From the NCBI GenBank assembly GCA_011523825.1, contig WTFX01000009.1, positions 538,420-602,419 of the forward strand: a stretch of 64,000 nt of DNA. The letters run 5' to 3'. The notes under the pieces are model-generated. The model made no database searches and was not told the DNA's origin. It saw nothing but the letters and a program-made list of their open reading frames with translations. Both the position numbers and the translations under genes were made by a program. Shown here piece after piece: positions 7,692 to 15,657 of the stretch; position 1 is the first letter of the stretch; every line of letters starts with the position of its first letter. The stretch comes from Microthrixaceae bacterium. Lineage in GTDB: Bacteria; Actinomycetota; Acidimicrobiia; Acidimicrobiales; Poriferisodalaceae.

Positions 7692-8450
7692 GTGAGTGCC
7701 GCAGCGAGTGCCGATCCCGTGATCTCGATCGGTGCCGACCAGCATGGCGCTGTCGCGGAGGCCAATGCCGCACACTGGCCGCCCGGAGCACTGGCTGCGG
7801 CATTGCGCCTGCAGCTCCGCGACATCTCAGGACCCACGTCGGTGTGGATCGATCACCCCGACTTCGGCGAAACGGACCGGGGCGACCTTGCGCCAACCGA
7901 GACTGAACTCGGGCGAGGGCTCGCCGAGCTCGGCCTGACATTCGAGCGCGATCTCTACCGTATGGAGCGATCCCTGCCCATGGATCAGCCCAGCGGAATC
8001 GAGACCCGTTCGTTCGTGGTCGGCGAGGACGAGCAAGCCTGGGTGGAGGTCAACAACCGTGCGTTCTCCTGGCACCGCGAGCAGGGCGGCTGGACGCTGG
8101 CCCAGGTAGCCGAGCGTCAAGCCGAGCCGTGGTTCGACGCCGACGGCTTTCGTGTATACGACATCGACGGCCATATCGCCGCCTACTGCTGGACCAAGGT
8201 GCACGCCGATGAGGACCCGCCGGTCGGAGAGGTGTACGTCATCGCGGTAGATCCGCGTTACCACGGCCGCGGTCTCGGCCGGGCGCTGACGCTGGCCGGC
8301 TACGAGCATCTCGCCGATGCAGGCCTGACTCGGGCGATGCTCTACGTCGACGCCGACAACACCCCCGCCGTCACGCTGTACCTCGACCTCGGCTTGGAGG
8401 TGGCCGTCGTGCGGCGACTGTTCACCGGCACCGGTCCGCTGGCGTCGTAG
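7692..8450 (+). CDS. mshD: GNAT acetyltransferase, mycothiol synthase MshD-like
   Basis: 252 aa. The C-terminal half is a clear GNAT domain: EQGGWTLAQVAERQAEPWF, AAYCWTKVHAD, GEVYVIAVDPRYHGRGLGRA (acetyl-CoA-binding GRGLG) and MLYVDADNTPAVTLY. These blocks match mycothiol synthase, which acetylates Cys-GlcN-Ins in the last step of mycothiol synthesis. The family is usually about 300 aa with two GNAT domains; here the N-terminal one is shortened and poorly conserved, as is tolerated in a non-catalytic half. The leaderless GTG start is supported by TAGCCT at 7679. MshD is the best reading; another small-molecule acetyltransferase remains possible. Confidence 0.75.
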   Translation: MSAAASADPVISIGADQHGAVAEANAAHWPPGALAAALRLQLRDISGPTSVWIDHPDFGETDRGDLAPTETELGRGLAELGLTFERDLYRMERSLPMDQPSGIETRSFVVGEDEQAWVEVNNRAFSWHREQGGWTLAQVAERQAEPWFDADGFRVYDIDGHIAAYCWTKVHADEDPPVGEVYVIAVDPRYHGRGLGRALTLAGYEHLADAGLTRAMLYVDADNTPAVTLYLDLGLEVAVVRRLFTGTGPLAS

Positions 8451-8464
8451 CGGGCGGAACGGCC

Positions 8465-9571
8465 GTGACAGCCCCCGGCACCGATCCCTCGCTCTGCGAT
8501 CTGGGCCGGGCAGAACTGGGGGAACTGCTCGACGGCGAGCCCGCCTACCGGCTGGACCAGGTGTGGGACGGCCTGTACCGGCAACGCCGCCCGCTCGCTG
8601 AACTCACCAATGTTCCCAAGAGCCTGCGCCAGGCCATCGGCGAGTTGCTGCCGCCTGCGCTGACGCTCGTCCGCACGCAGTCGGCGGACCGGGGCACCAC
8701 CACCAAGCACCTGTGGTCGCTGCGCGACGGCCACCTGGTGGAGTCGGTGCTCATGCGCTACCGGAACCGGACGACGCTGTGCATCAGCAGCCAAGCCGGC
8801 TGCGCGATGGCGTGCAGTTTCTGTGCTACAGGCCAGGTGGGCTTCGACCGCAACCTGAGTGTGGGCGAGATTGTCGAACAAGTGCTGGGCACGCTGCGGG
8901 AGGCAGGCTCAGACGAACGAGCCATCAAGAGCGAAGCCGCCCCCGGCAGAGCCATCAATGTCGTGTTCATGGGCATGGGCGAACCGCTCGCCAACTACGA
9001 GGCAGTGTGGGCAGCGGTGGAGCGGTTTCACGGCGACATGGGCATCGGCGCCAGACACATCACCGTGTCGACCGTCGGTGTCATTCCCGGCATTGCGCGC
9101 CTTGCGGCGGAGGCACTGCCGGTCAACCTGGCGGTATCGCTGCATGCCGCCAACGACCGGCTGCGCAACCGCATCGCGCCCATCAATCGCACATACCCCT
9201 TGCGCGATCTGGCGCGCTCGTTGGCCGACTATCGCCGCGCCAAGCGGCGGCGCATCAGCTTCGAGTGGGCGATGATCGGCGGCATCAACGACACCGACCG
9301 CGATGCGGCCGAGCTTGCGGCGTATGCACGGCCGCTGGCAGCCCATGTCAACCTCATTCCGCTGAATCCCACCCCGGGATACGGCCACCAGCCCTCGCCG
9401 GCCGGGCGAATCGAGCAGTTCGCTGCCGAGCTGTCGTCGCATGGCGTGAACGCCACCGTGCGCCAGAACCGCGGCACGTCGATCGACGCCGCATGCGGTC
9501 AGCTGCGCGCCGACAAGCTCGTCTCGGTTCGCAAGGACGGTCGCGGCGCACGCTCGCGGGCAGAGCGCTAG
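8465..9571 (+). CDS. rlmN: 23S rRNA A2503/tRNA A37 methyltransferase RlmN
   Basis: 368 aa radical-SAM enzyme. The cluster-binding motif CAMACSFC sits in the block SSQAGCAMACSFCATG, followed by NVVFMGMGEPLANYE and ISTVGV-like segments. The second catalytic cysteine is in GTSIDAACGQL near the C terminus. RlmN makes 2-methyladenosine at A2503 of 23S rRNA and A37 of some tRNAs. GTG 8465 gives a normal N terminus; it lies 14 bp after mshD and so may be read from the same promoter. No anomaly seen. Confidence 0.95.
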   Translation: MTAPGTDPSLCDLGRAELGELLDGEPAYRLDQVWDGLYRQRRPLAELTNVPKSLRQAIGELLPPALTLVRTQSADRGTTTKHLWSLRDGHLVESVLMRYRNRTTLCISSQAGCAMACSFCATGQVGFDRNLSVGEIVEQVLGTLREAGSDERAIKSEAAPGRAINVVFMGMGEPLANYEAVWAAVERFHGDMGIGARHITVSTVGVIPGIARLAAEALPVNLAVSLHAANDRLRNRIAPINRTYPLRDLARSLADYRRAKRRRISFEWAMIGGINDTDRDAAELAAYARPLAAHVNLIPLNPTPGYGHQPSPAGRIEQFAAELSSHGVNATVRQNRGTSIDAACGQLRADKLVSVRKDGRGARSRAER

Positions 9572-9580
9572 ACACTCGCC

Positions 9581-10222
9581 ATGGCCAAGCCGCGATCGCC
9601 CAAGGGGCGCGCCCAGCGAACTCATGAGCGACTCAAGGACGAATACGAGGCCGTCTGCGAGTTGGAGCATCGCAACCCGTTCGAGCTGCTGGTGGCCACG
9701 ATCCTGTCTGCGCAGTGCACCGATGCCCGTGTCAATGCCACCGTTCCGGCCGTATTCGCGAAGTATCCCGACGCCGAAGCACTGGCGTCCGCCGATCTCG
9801 ACGACCTCGAAGAACTGGTGCATCCCACCGGTTTCTTCCGCAGCAAGGCGCGCAACCTGCAGGGCATGGCCCGCCGGCTGCTGGCCGACTACGGCGGCGA
9901 GGTACCGACCGGCTTGGCTGACTTGGTGAAGCTGCCAGGAGTCGGCCGCAAGACCGCCAACGTCATTCGCTCGGTGGCGTTCGACTTGCCGGGGCTGCCG
10001 GTGGACACCCATGTCGGGCGCTTGGTGCGGCGTCTCGGCATCACCGCCGAGGATGATCCGGTCAAGGTGGAGCTGGCCTTGAATCCGATGATCCCCCAGT
10101 ACGAGCGGGGCGATTTCAGCTTGCGGCTGATCTTGCACGGCAGGCGCGTCTGCTCGGCTCGCAAGCCTGCATGCGATGACTGCGTGCTCAACGACTTCTG
10201 CCCGAGTGCGTTCGCGGCCTGA
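9581..10222 (+). CDS. nth: Endonuclease III (DNA glycosylase/AP lyase)
   Basis: 213 aa, standard Nth length. The helix-hairpin-helix LPGVGRKTANVI includes the catalytic lysine, and the catalytic aspartate lies in PVDTHVGRLVRR. The C-terminal 4Fe-4S ligands have C-x6-C-x2-C-x5-C spacing (CSARKPACDDCVLNDFC). It removes oxidised pyrimidines and cleaves the abasic site in base-excision repair. It starts 9 bp after rlmN, probably in the same transcript. Confidence 0.95.
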   Translation: MAKPRSPKGRAQRTHERLKDEYEAVCELEHRNPFELLVATILSAQCTDARVNATVPAVFAKYPDAEALASADLDDLEELVHPTGFFRSKARNLQGMARRLLADYGGEVPTGLADLVKLPGVGRKTANVIRSVAFDLPGLPVDTHVGRLVRRLGITAEDDPVKVELALNPMIPQYERGDFSLRLILHGRRVCSARKPACDDCVLNDFCPSAFAA

Positions 10223-10276
10223 AACGGCACTGACGCCGGCTGCGATGCGAACTCGAGACCGAGGAGATTGGACCGA

Positions 10277-11194
10277 ATGACTGAGTCTGCGAATCCCGGC
10301 AACGGCACCGTGCGCAGGTCATCGCACTTCGTGCCCGGTGCGAATGAACGCATGCTGAAGAAGTCGATCGCGACTGATGCCGACAGCCTCGTGCTGGATC
10401 TCGAGGACGCCGTCACTCCCGACAACAAGGACAGTGCCCGCGCCACGGTTGCGGGCTGGCTCGCCGATGTCGACTTCGGCGCCAAGGAGCGGGTGGTGCG
10501 GATCAATCCGCTCGACAGCCCGTGGTGCGCCGCCGACATCGCCGAGACGATGGTCTCGCCGCCCGACGCCTACCTGGTGCCGAAGGTGAACAACGCTGCA
10601 GAGGTCGTCGAGCTGGACAGCATGATCGCCCGCTGGGAGACCGAGCACGGCCACCCACCCGGCGGCGTGATGCTGCTGGTGCTGGGAACCGAGACTCCGC
10701 AGGGATTACTGAACATCGGCGAACTGGCCCGCCACGACCGGGTGGATGCGCTGAGCTGGGGCGCCGAGGATCTCTCCGCAGCCATGGGTTCGAAGGCCAA
10801 TCGGGACGCTGCCGGCGCTTACCTGCCGGTGTTCGAGTATGCCCGGGTGATGTGCCTGGTGGGGGCCACGGCGTGGGGCAAGCAGCCGCTCGACACAGTG
10901 TTCGTGGACTTCCGAGACGACGAGGGGCTGGCCGCCGAGTGCGCGACGTCAGCCGCTATGGGCTTCACCGGCAAGATCACCATCCATCCCGCCCAGATCG
11001 ACATCGTCAACGCCGCATTCACGCCGAGCGACGCCGAAGTGGCCGACGCTCGCGAGTTGCTCGAAGCGTTTGCCGAGGCCGAAGCCGCCGGTCTCATGGC
11101 ATTCGCCCACAAGGGTCAGATGGTGGACGTGCCGCACCTGACCCGCGCCCGCAAGATCGTGGCGACCGCCGAGGCCATCGCCGGTCGTTCCTGA
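10277..11194 (+). CDS. HpcH/HpaI-family CitE-like lyase (CoA ester lyase)
   Basis: 305 aa TIM-barrel protein of the citrate lyase beta/malyl-CoA lyase group: RSSHFVPGANERML at the N terminus, DSLVLDLEDAV with the metal-binding acidic residues, LLVLGTETPQGLLN, and the C-terminal block GFTGKITIHPAQIDIVN. These enzymes cleave or form 3-hydroxyacyl-CoA thioesters such as malyl-, beta-methylmalyl- or citramalyl-CoA. ATG 10277 has GAGGAG 10 nt upstream. It stands alone after nth. The family is sure; the substrate is not. Confidence 0.85.
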   Translation: MTESANPGNGTVRRSSHFVPGANERMLKKSIATDADSLVLDLEDAVTPDNKDSARATVAGWLADVDFGAKERVVRINPLDSPWCAADIAETMVSPPDAYLVPKVNNAAEVVELDSMIARWETEHGHPPGGVMLLVLGTETPQGLLNIGELARHDRVDALSWGAEDLSAAMGSKANRDAAGAYLPVFEYARVMCLVGATAWGKQPLDTVFVDFRDDEGLAAECATSAAMGFTGKITIHPAQIDIVNAAFTPSDAEVADARELLEAFAEAEAAGLMAFAHKGQMVDVPHLTRARKIVATAEAIAGRS

Positions 11195-11228
11195 GCGCAA
11201 GGGTTGCGGCGACCTGTCCGACCGCGCC

Positions 11229-11250
11229 GCGCGCTGTCAGCGCAGCGCGT
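11229..11250. terminator. GC hairpin between convergent genes
   Basis: CGCGCTG (11230-11236) pairs with CAGCGCG (11243-11249) around a six-base loop, with a possible G-T pair below. It lies between the CitE-like gene and the convergent small gene, whose stop codon falls in the loop. There is no T-run, so termination is only possible. Confidence 0.35.
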
Positions 11251-11434
11251 CAGTGGCCTGCGCCAAGCGGCGGCGAGCCATGCGCAGCGAGCGTTCCACC
11301 TCGTAGAGCTCCACGCCGACGTCCTCGTGCGGCGTGCCCATCAGCTCATCGGCAGCCTGCGAGACGCGGTTGCCCAGTTCGCCCACAGCCGTCTCGATCG
11401 ACGCCAGCTCAGCCGCGCTGATCACCCGCGGCAC
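11237..11434 (-). CDS. Small helical protein, unknown function
   Basis: 65 aa from GTG 11434 (GTG 11425 would give 62). The sequence, ending in ELYEVERSLRMARRRLAQATDALR written in parts as ELYEVERSL and RMARRRLAQATDAL, is charged and amphipathic and probably forms a short helical hairpin or coiled coil. It has no recognised motif. It is transcribed after the secreted CWB2 genes on the same strand, 25 bp downstream. Codon choice looks actinobacterial (GC third positions) and no other frame covers this gap, so a real gene is likely but not certain. Confidence 0.5.
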   Translation of the reverse strand: MPRVISAAELASIETAVGELGNRVSQAADELMGTPHEDVGVELYEVERSLRMARRRLAQATDALR

Positions 11435-11459
11435 GGTAGCCCTGGCGCAACTGTGAGGA

Positions 11460-13523
11460 TCACGCTGGGGGCACCTGGGCAACGTAGATGGGCCGTTTCG
11501 GCCTGACTTTGCCATCGCTGAGGTAGAACGCAATGCTGCGACCGTCTGGCGACCACTGCGGCGCGACAATCTCAAACGCCTCGAATACGCCGCCTGTGTA
11601 GCGCACCACCGTCCTGACCTCATCGTCGTCGAGGTCAAGCACTTTGATGTAGCTCTCGTACTCGCCGTTGCCGATCGGACCCCTGGCGACGAGTGCGATC
11701 CGGCAGCCATCGGGCGACCACGCGTACTCCGAAAACTTGATGTCGCTCAGCACGACAGGCCACACGGGCTTCCAGTCGGAGCCGTCATCTTGCACGGTGG
11801 CGACACCCCCACCGTCGCGTATGGAGATGCGTTCGCCGTCATGGGTCCAGTAATGGGACCGCTCAAAAAACGCCTCGGTTTCCAGGTTGGTTTCGTTGCT
11901 CCCATCGGCATCGATGATCGCGAGGTGTCGTTTGGCAAAGAACTCTTCGGGTGGCTCCCAGAGATCGATGCGGCGGAACAGGATGCGCCGGCCGTCAGGC
12001 GACCATCTCGGGGCATAGTCCTGCGAGATCGAATCGGTCAATTGGACCTCACCGGTTCCGTCAGCGTTGATGACGTGGAGGTGGGCGACAACGGTGGCGT
12101 ACAACTCCTGACCGGTGAAACGGGAGAACGCAATGCGCTTGCCGTCAGGCGACCACGCGGGAAACGAGCCTCGCGCCAGCTTGACTCGATTGCGGCCGTC
12201 GACGTCTGCGGTCCAGATCTCCCGGTTGCTCTGATAGGCGATGCGGCGGCAGTCCGGTGACCAAGCAGGCAAGATCGCATCGACATCGTCGATGATCGCC
12301 CGGGGCTCGCGGCCGAGCTCAAGGTCGCAGTCGACGCCGGCCATGGTGCCGCGGGCAACATAATCCTCGACTGCGGAGCCGGAGACCGCTGCGTGGCCGC
12401 CGAAGATGTGTACGTCCAGGGCGACGTTGCCGCTCGGCGCGATCACCGAGCGCATCGAGTTGAGATAGGCGGCCGTCGCGGCCGGGATCGAGTCGGGATC
12501 GGCGAGCAGCAGTGGGGTGCACAGACGAGCCAGCAATGGCGCAGCACTGAATGCGTCGAACGGAACATGCCCGCGTGCCAAACCGGCCCGGCGCTCGGTG
12601 AAGCAGGTGAGGCTGAACCGCCGGACGGCGAACTTGGCGGCTTCTGCTGCGGTTTCGTACCGGGTCGCACCGGCGAGTCGGGTGACCTTGATGCCGAGTG
12701 CGGTGATGTCGTCCTCGATCACTTGGTGCAGAGCTGCCACGCCGCCCATCAGCACAACATGCTCGACGTCGTTCTCGGTCAGGAAGCGGGCCACATCGCG
12801 TCGGAAGATCTCCGGTTTGGTCAGCAGAATCGGGTGCGAACCACGCGCCGCGATAGTGCCGGCGACGAGCGCGTCAGCAAAGACTCTGCCGTTGGCGACG
12901 ATTGCAGTACGCCCCAAGCCCCGCATGTCTCCGGGTGTGCCGAGCCGGCGCGCAGTAGCGACCGAGGTTGCGTACTGGTCGGGCCGGGTAATCCGCTCGA
13001 CCGAGATGCCGAGCTCTTCGAGCCCGGCCACCACGCTGGGCCCGACGCCGTCGGTGTCGCTGTCGGCGCCGATAACCACCGCATTCGACACGCCCGTGCG
13101 TCGCAGGAACGCAGCGGCATCAGGACGCAGCTCACCTGGGGGCGTCGACAGCACGGGAGCCCCGAGCGAGCCGGCGAGCGGCGCCGCAACCACCGCATCG
13201 GTCCAGTTGCGGCCCGAGACCATGACGACCCAGTCCAGGCTGCCGCCCGCCTCGGCGGCTACTGCCTCCGCGACGAGCAGGGAAGTGCCATAACGATCTG
13301 CGCCTCCGTAGCGCTGCACGTCGATGTCGGCGAGCTGCGGCACTGCCCCGGCGGCGCCCGCCGGCAGCAGCACAATCGCAGCCGAAACGGTGATCGCCAT
13401 GAGCATCGCTCCGACGGCGCGCACCACGCTCGGGCGTGCGCTCCCACAGCGTTGACCAAGGGCGCGGCGACAGATGAACCGGTCTTCGTCGGGAGGTTGC
13501 TGGCGGTGACGAACGACGATCAT
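11460..13523 (-). CDS. Secreted CWB2-repeat protein with TolB-like beta-propeller (copy 2)
   Basis: 687 aa from ATG 13523, two bases after the stop of its paralogue. A hydrophobic segment (MLMAITVSAAIVLLPAG, ending AGA) after a basic region acts as signal peptide; a GTG at 13427 would give a tighter signal. Residues about 65-360 hold three cell-wall-binding repeat 2 units (RYGGADRYGTSL, then VVMVSGRNWTDAVVA and VVLMGGVAALHQVIEDD). The C-terminal half holds WSPDG/WSPDC repeats (AWSPDCRRIAYQS, AWSPDGKRIAFSR, RWSPDGRRILFRR, QWSPDGRSIAFYL) typical of a PD40/TolB propeller. Likely a surface protein anchored by the CWB2 part; ligand unknown. The tandem order suggests co-transcription with the upstream copy. 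Confidence 0.8.
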   Translation of the reverse strand: MIVVRHRQQPPDEDRFICRRALGQRCGSARPSVVRAVGAMLMAITVSAAIVLLPAGAAGAVPQLADIDVQRYGGADRYGTSLLVAEAVAAEAGGSLDWVVMVSGRNWTDAVVAAPLAGSLGAPVLSTPPGELRPDAAAFLRRTGVSNAVVIGADSDTDGVGPSVVAGLEELGISVERITRPDQYATSVATARRLGTPGDMRGLGRTAIVANGRVFADALVAGTIAARGSHPILLTKPEIFRRDVARFLTENDVEHVVLMGGVAALHQVIEDDITALGIKVTRLAGATRYETAAEAAKFAVRRFSLTCFTERRAGLARGHVPFDAFSAAPLLARLCTPLLLADPDSIPAATAAYLNSMRSVIAPSGNVALDVHIFGGHAAVSGSAVEDYVARGTMAGVDCDLELGREPRAIIDDVDAILPAWSPDCRRIAYQSNREIWTADVDGRNRVKLARGSFPAWSPDGKRIAFSRFTGQELYATVVAHLHVINADGTGEVQLTDSISQDYAPRWSPDGRRILFRRIDLWEPPEEFFAKRHLAIIDADGSNETNLETEAFFERSHYWTHDGERISIRDGGGVATVQDDGSDWKPVWPVVLSDIKFSEYAWSPDGCRIALVARGPIGNGEYESYIKVLDLDDDEVRTVVRYTGGVFEAFEIVAPQWSPDGRSIAFYLSDGKVRPKRPIYVAQVPPA

Positions 13524-13525
13524 CG

Positions 13526-15556
13526 CTAGAAATCCGGCGCCGGCGCGACGTAGGTCCGCGCGGCGTCGCCCATATGGGTGTTGCGTTCGTACATGATGCT
13601 GCGGCCGTCGGGTGCCCACTGAGGCCTGCGGATGATCGTGAACGTGCCCCGGAACGTGTTGCTCACGGGGTGGCTCACGTACCTGACCACTTCGATGATC
13701 TGGTCGCTGTCGAGCGAGGCGACGAACAGAGTGCGGTCATGCCGGACGCCGTCAGCGTAGGTGTCGTCCTCCACAAAAGCGAACGCCGTGTATGCGATCG
13801 CCCTGCCGTCAGGCGACCACGAGTGGCCGTTCGGCGAGTACTCCTCGGCGATTCTGCGAACGTTTCGTCCTTCGGTGTCCATCAGCCACAGGTCTTGGCC
13901 CCGGTCGTACGCAATCCACCGTCCATCCGGTGACCACGCGGGAAAACGATCGGACAAGTCGCCCCGGGTGAGCGGTGTCACGTCGCTTCCGTCTGCGTTC
14001 ATCACCGCTATGAAGACATCGTCGTAGAACTCGTAGAAGCCCTCGCGGTTGTGCAGGTCTTGCCGCGCGAAGGCGATTCGCTTGCCGTCGGGCGACCAGC
14101 TTGGAGTCCTGTCGCCGAAGTCGCCCGACGTGAGTTGCACGAGGTTCGAGCCATCAGCGTCGACTACGTAGATGTGGCTGACGGGGTCCCCCTTCACCCA
14201 CTTGCCTGAGCTCAGGCTGAAGGCAATGCGGGTGCCGTCGGGGGACCAAGCGGGCGAACCGGCTCCGTGGTCGAACACCATGACGGCATCGGAGCCGTCG
14301 ACATTCGCGGTGTAGAACGCCCCGATGTAGCGCGAGGTCCAACCTGTGTACGCAATCTTGGTGCAGTCCGGCGACCACGCTGCGTGGTGCGAGAACTCAT
14401 CGCTGAGAATCCGAACGGGCTCGTCGCTGAGGCCCCGAACGCAAGGTCCTTGAGGTCGGAGCCTGCCTCCTTCGGTTCCCAACGGATCAGCGAGATAGTT
14501 GTCGATGGCTTTCCCCGAGACGGCAGCGTTGCCGCCGAACACGTGCAGGTCGGCACTGCGAGGTGCGCTCGCTCGGACCCTGAGAGCATCGTTGAGGAAC
14601 TCGGCGGTCGAACGGGGAACTGCCTTCGGATCGGCCAGCAGCAGCGGGGCGCACAATCGGGCGAGCAGCGGCGCTGCGCTGAACGAGTCGAACGGAACGT
14701 GAGCACGCGCCAACCCGATGCTCCGGGTGCTGAAGCACCCACTCCCGTAGCGGCCGTCGACGAGCTTGGCGGCCTTGATGGCGGTCTCGTAGCGGGTGGC
14801 ACCCTCGAGTCGAGTCACCTCGATGCCGAGTGCGGTGATGTCGTCCTCGATCACTTGGTGCAGCGCCGCCTTGCCTCCCATCAGCACCACGTGCTCGACT
14901 TCCCAGTCGGTCAAGTAGCGGGCGACATCGCGTCGGAAGATCTCCGGTTTGGTCAGCAGGACGGGGTGTCCACCCCGCGCGGCGAAGGTGCTGGCAACGA
15001 GAGCGTCAGCGAAGACTCTGCCGCTGGCCACCACGGCGGTTCGGCCGAGGCTGCCCATCTTGCCGGGAGTGCCGAGTCTGCGGGCGACAGCGACGGAGTT
15101 CGCGTACTGGTCGGGGCGGGTGACTCGCTCGGTGGTGATGCCCAGCGCATCGAGTCCGGCTACCACGGTGGGTCCGACGCCGTCGATGTCGCTGTCGGCA
15201 CCGATCAGCATCGCCTGCGAGACGCCGGTGCGCTGCAGGAACCGCGCGGCATCGGCTCGCAGCTCGCCGGGCGGCGTCGCCAGCACCGGGGCGCCCAGCG
15301 ATCCTGCGAGCGGCGCCGCGACGACGGCGTCGGTCCAGTTGCGCCCCGACACCATCACCACCCAGTCCAGGCTGCCGCCTGCATCGTCAGCGACGGCTTC
15401 GGCGACGCGCAGCGACGTGGCGTAGCGGTCGGCGCCTCCATAGCGCGTTACGTCGACCTCGTCGAGCTGATCGACCGCTCCCGCTGTCGAAACGTGCATG
15501 ACCGCGCCGCTTGCAGCCATGACCAAGGCGATCAGTGCCAGCCGTGCCCTGCGCAT
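13526..15556 (-). CDS. Secreted CWB2-repeat protein with TolB-like beta-propeller (copy 1)
   Basis: 676 aa from ATG 15556. The N terminus MRRARLALIALVMAASGAVM is a textbook signal peptide. Three CWB2 repeats follow (RYGGADRYATSLRVAEAV, then DWVVMVSGRNWTDAVVAAP as in the paralogue). The C-terminal part is a propeller with WSPDC/WSPDG units and embedded IYVVDADGSN and IAVMNADGSD strands. It is homologous to the next gene over its full length, so the pair is a tandem duplication whose propeller halves have diverged more than the CWB2 halves. ATG 15556 is favoured over 15580 because TACGTT ends 6 nt before it. CWB2 repeats bind wall polymers in other Gram-positives; a role here is inference. Confidence 0.82.
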   Translation of the reverse strand: MRRARLALIALVMAASGAVMHVSTAGAVDQLDEVDVTRYGGADRYATSLRVAEAVADDAGGSLDWVVMVSGRNWTDAVVAAPLAGSLGAPVLATPPGELRADAARFLQRTGVSQAMLIGADSDIDGVGPTVVAGLDALGITTERVTRPDQYANSVAVARRLGTPGKMGSLGRTAVVASGRVFADALVASTFAARGGHPVLLTKPEIFRRDVARYLTDWEVEHVVLMGGKAALHQVIEDDITALGIEVTRLEGATRYETAIKAAKLVDGRYGSGCFSTRSIGLARAHVPFDSFSAAPLLARLCAPLLLADPKAVPRSTAEFLNDALRVRASAPRSADLHVFGGNAAVSGKAIDNYLADPLGTEGGRLRPQGPCVRGLSDEPVRILSDEFSHHAAWSPDCTKIAYTGWTSRYIGAFYTANVDGSDAVMVFDHGAGSPAWSPDGTRIAFSLSSGKWVKGDPVSHIYVVDADGSNLVQLTSGDFGDRTPSWSPDGKRIAFARQDLHNREGFYEFYDDVFIAVMNADGSDVTPLTRGDLSDRFPAWSPDGRWIAYDRGQDLWLMDTEGRNVRRIAEEYSPNGHSWSPDGRAIAYTAFAFVEDDTYADGVRHDRTLFVASLDSDQIIEVVRYVSHPVSNTFRGTFTIIRRPQWAPDGRSIMYERNTHMGDAARTYVAPAPDF

Positions 15557-15562
15557 GCACTC

Positions 15563-15568
15563 AACGTA
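15563..15568 (-). promoter_or_regulatory. -10 element TACGTT, leaderless start at 15556
   Basis: On the minus strand TACGTT ends 6 nt before ATG 15556, without a ribosome site between. It supports this start and places the element inside the longer alternative frame from 15580. Confidence 0.45.
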
Positions 15569-15644
15569 GGCGCTGAGCATCGTGCGGACGGCAGCAGGTC
15601 TGGCGTGGGCAGGAAATCACAGCAGTGGCGAACTAGGGCGCAGG

Positions 15645-15650
15645 TACCCT
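15645..15650 (+). promoter_or_regulatory. -10 element TACCCT of the his operon, leaderless start at 15658
   Basis: TACCCT ends 7 nt before GTG 15658 of hisD and no Shine-Dalgarno is present. If the transcript starts at or next to the GTG, there is no room for a classical his leader-peptide attenuator. Confidence 0.45.
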
Positions 15651-15657
15651 CAGCGCG

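Noticed and set aside
8909-10138. A 409-codon minus-strand open frame over rlmN and nth
   Set aside because: Antisense shadow of two well-defined genes; no similarity seen.
15581-15657. A his leader peptide or attenuator before hisD
   Set aside because: No run of His codons and no room for one if transcription starts from the TACCCT element next to the GTG.
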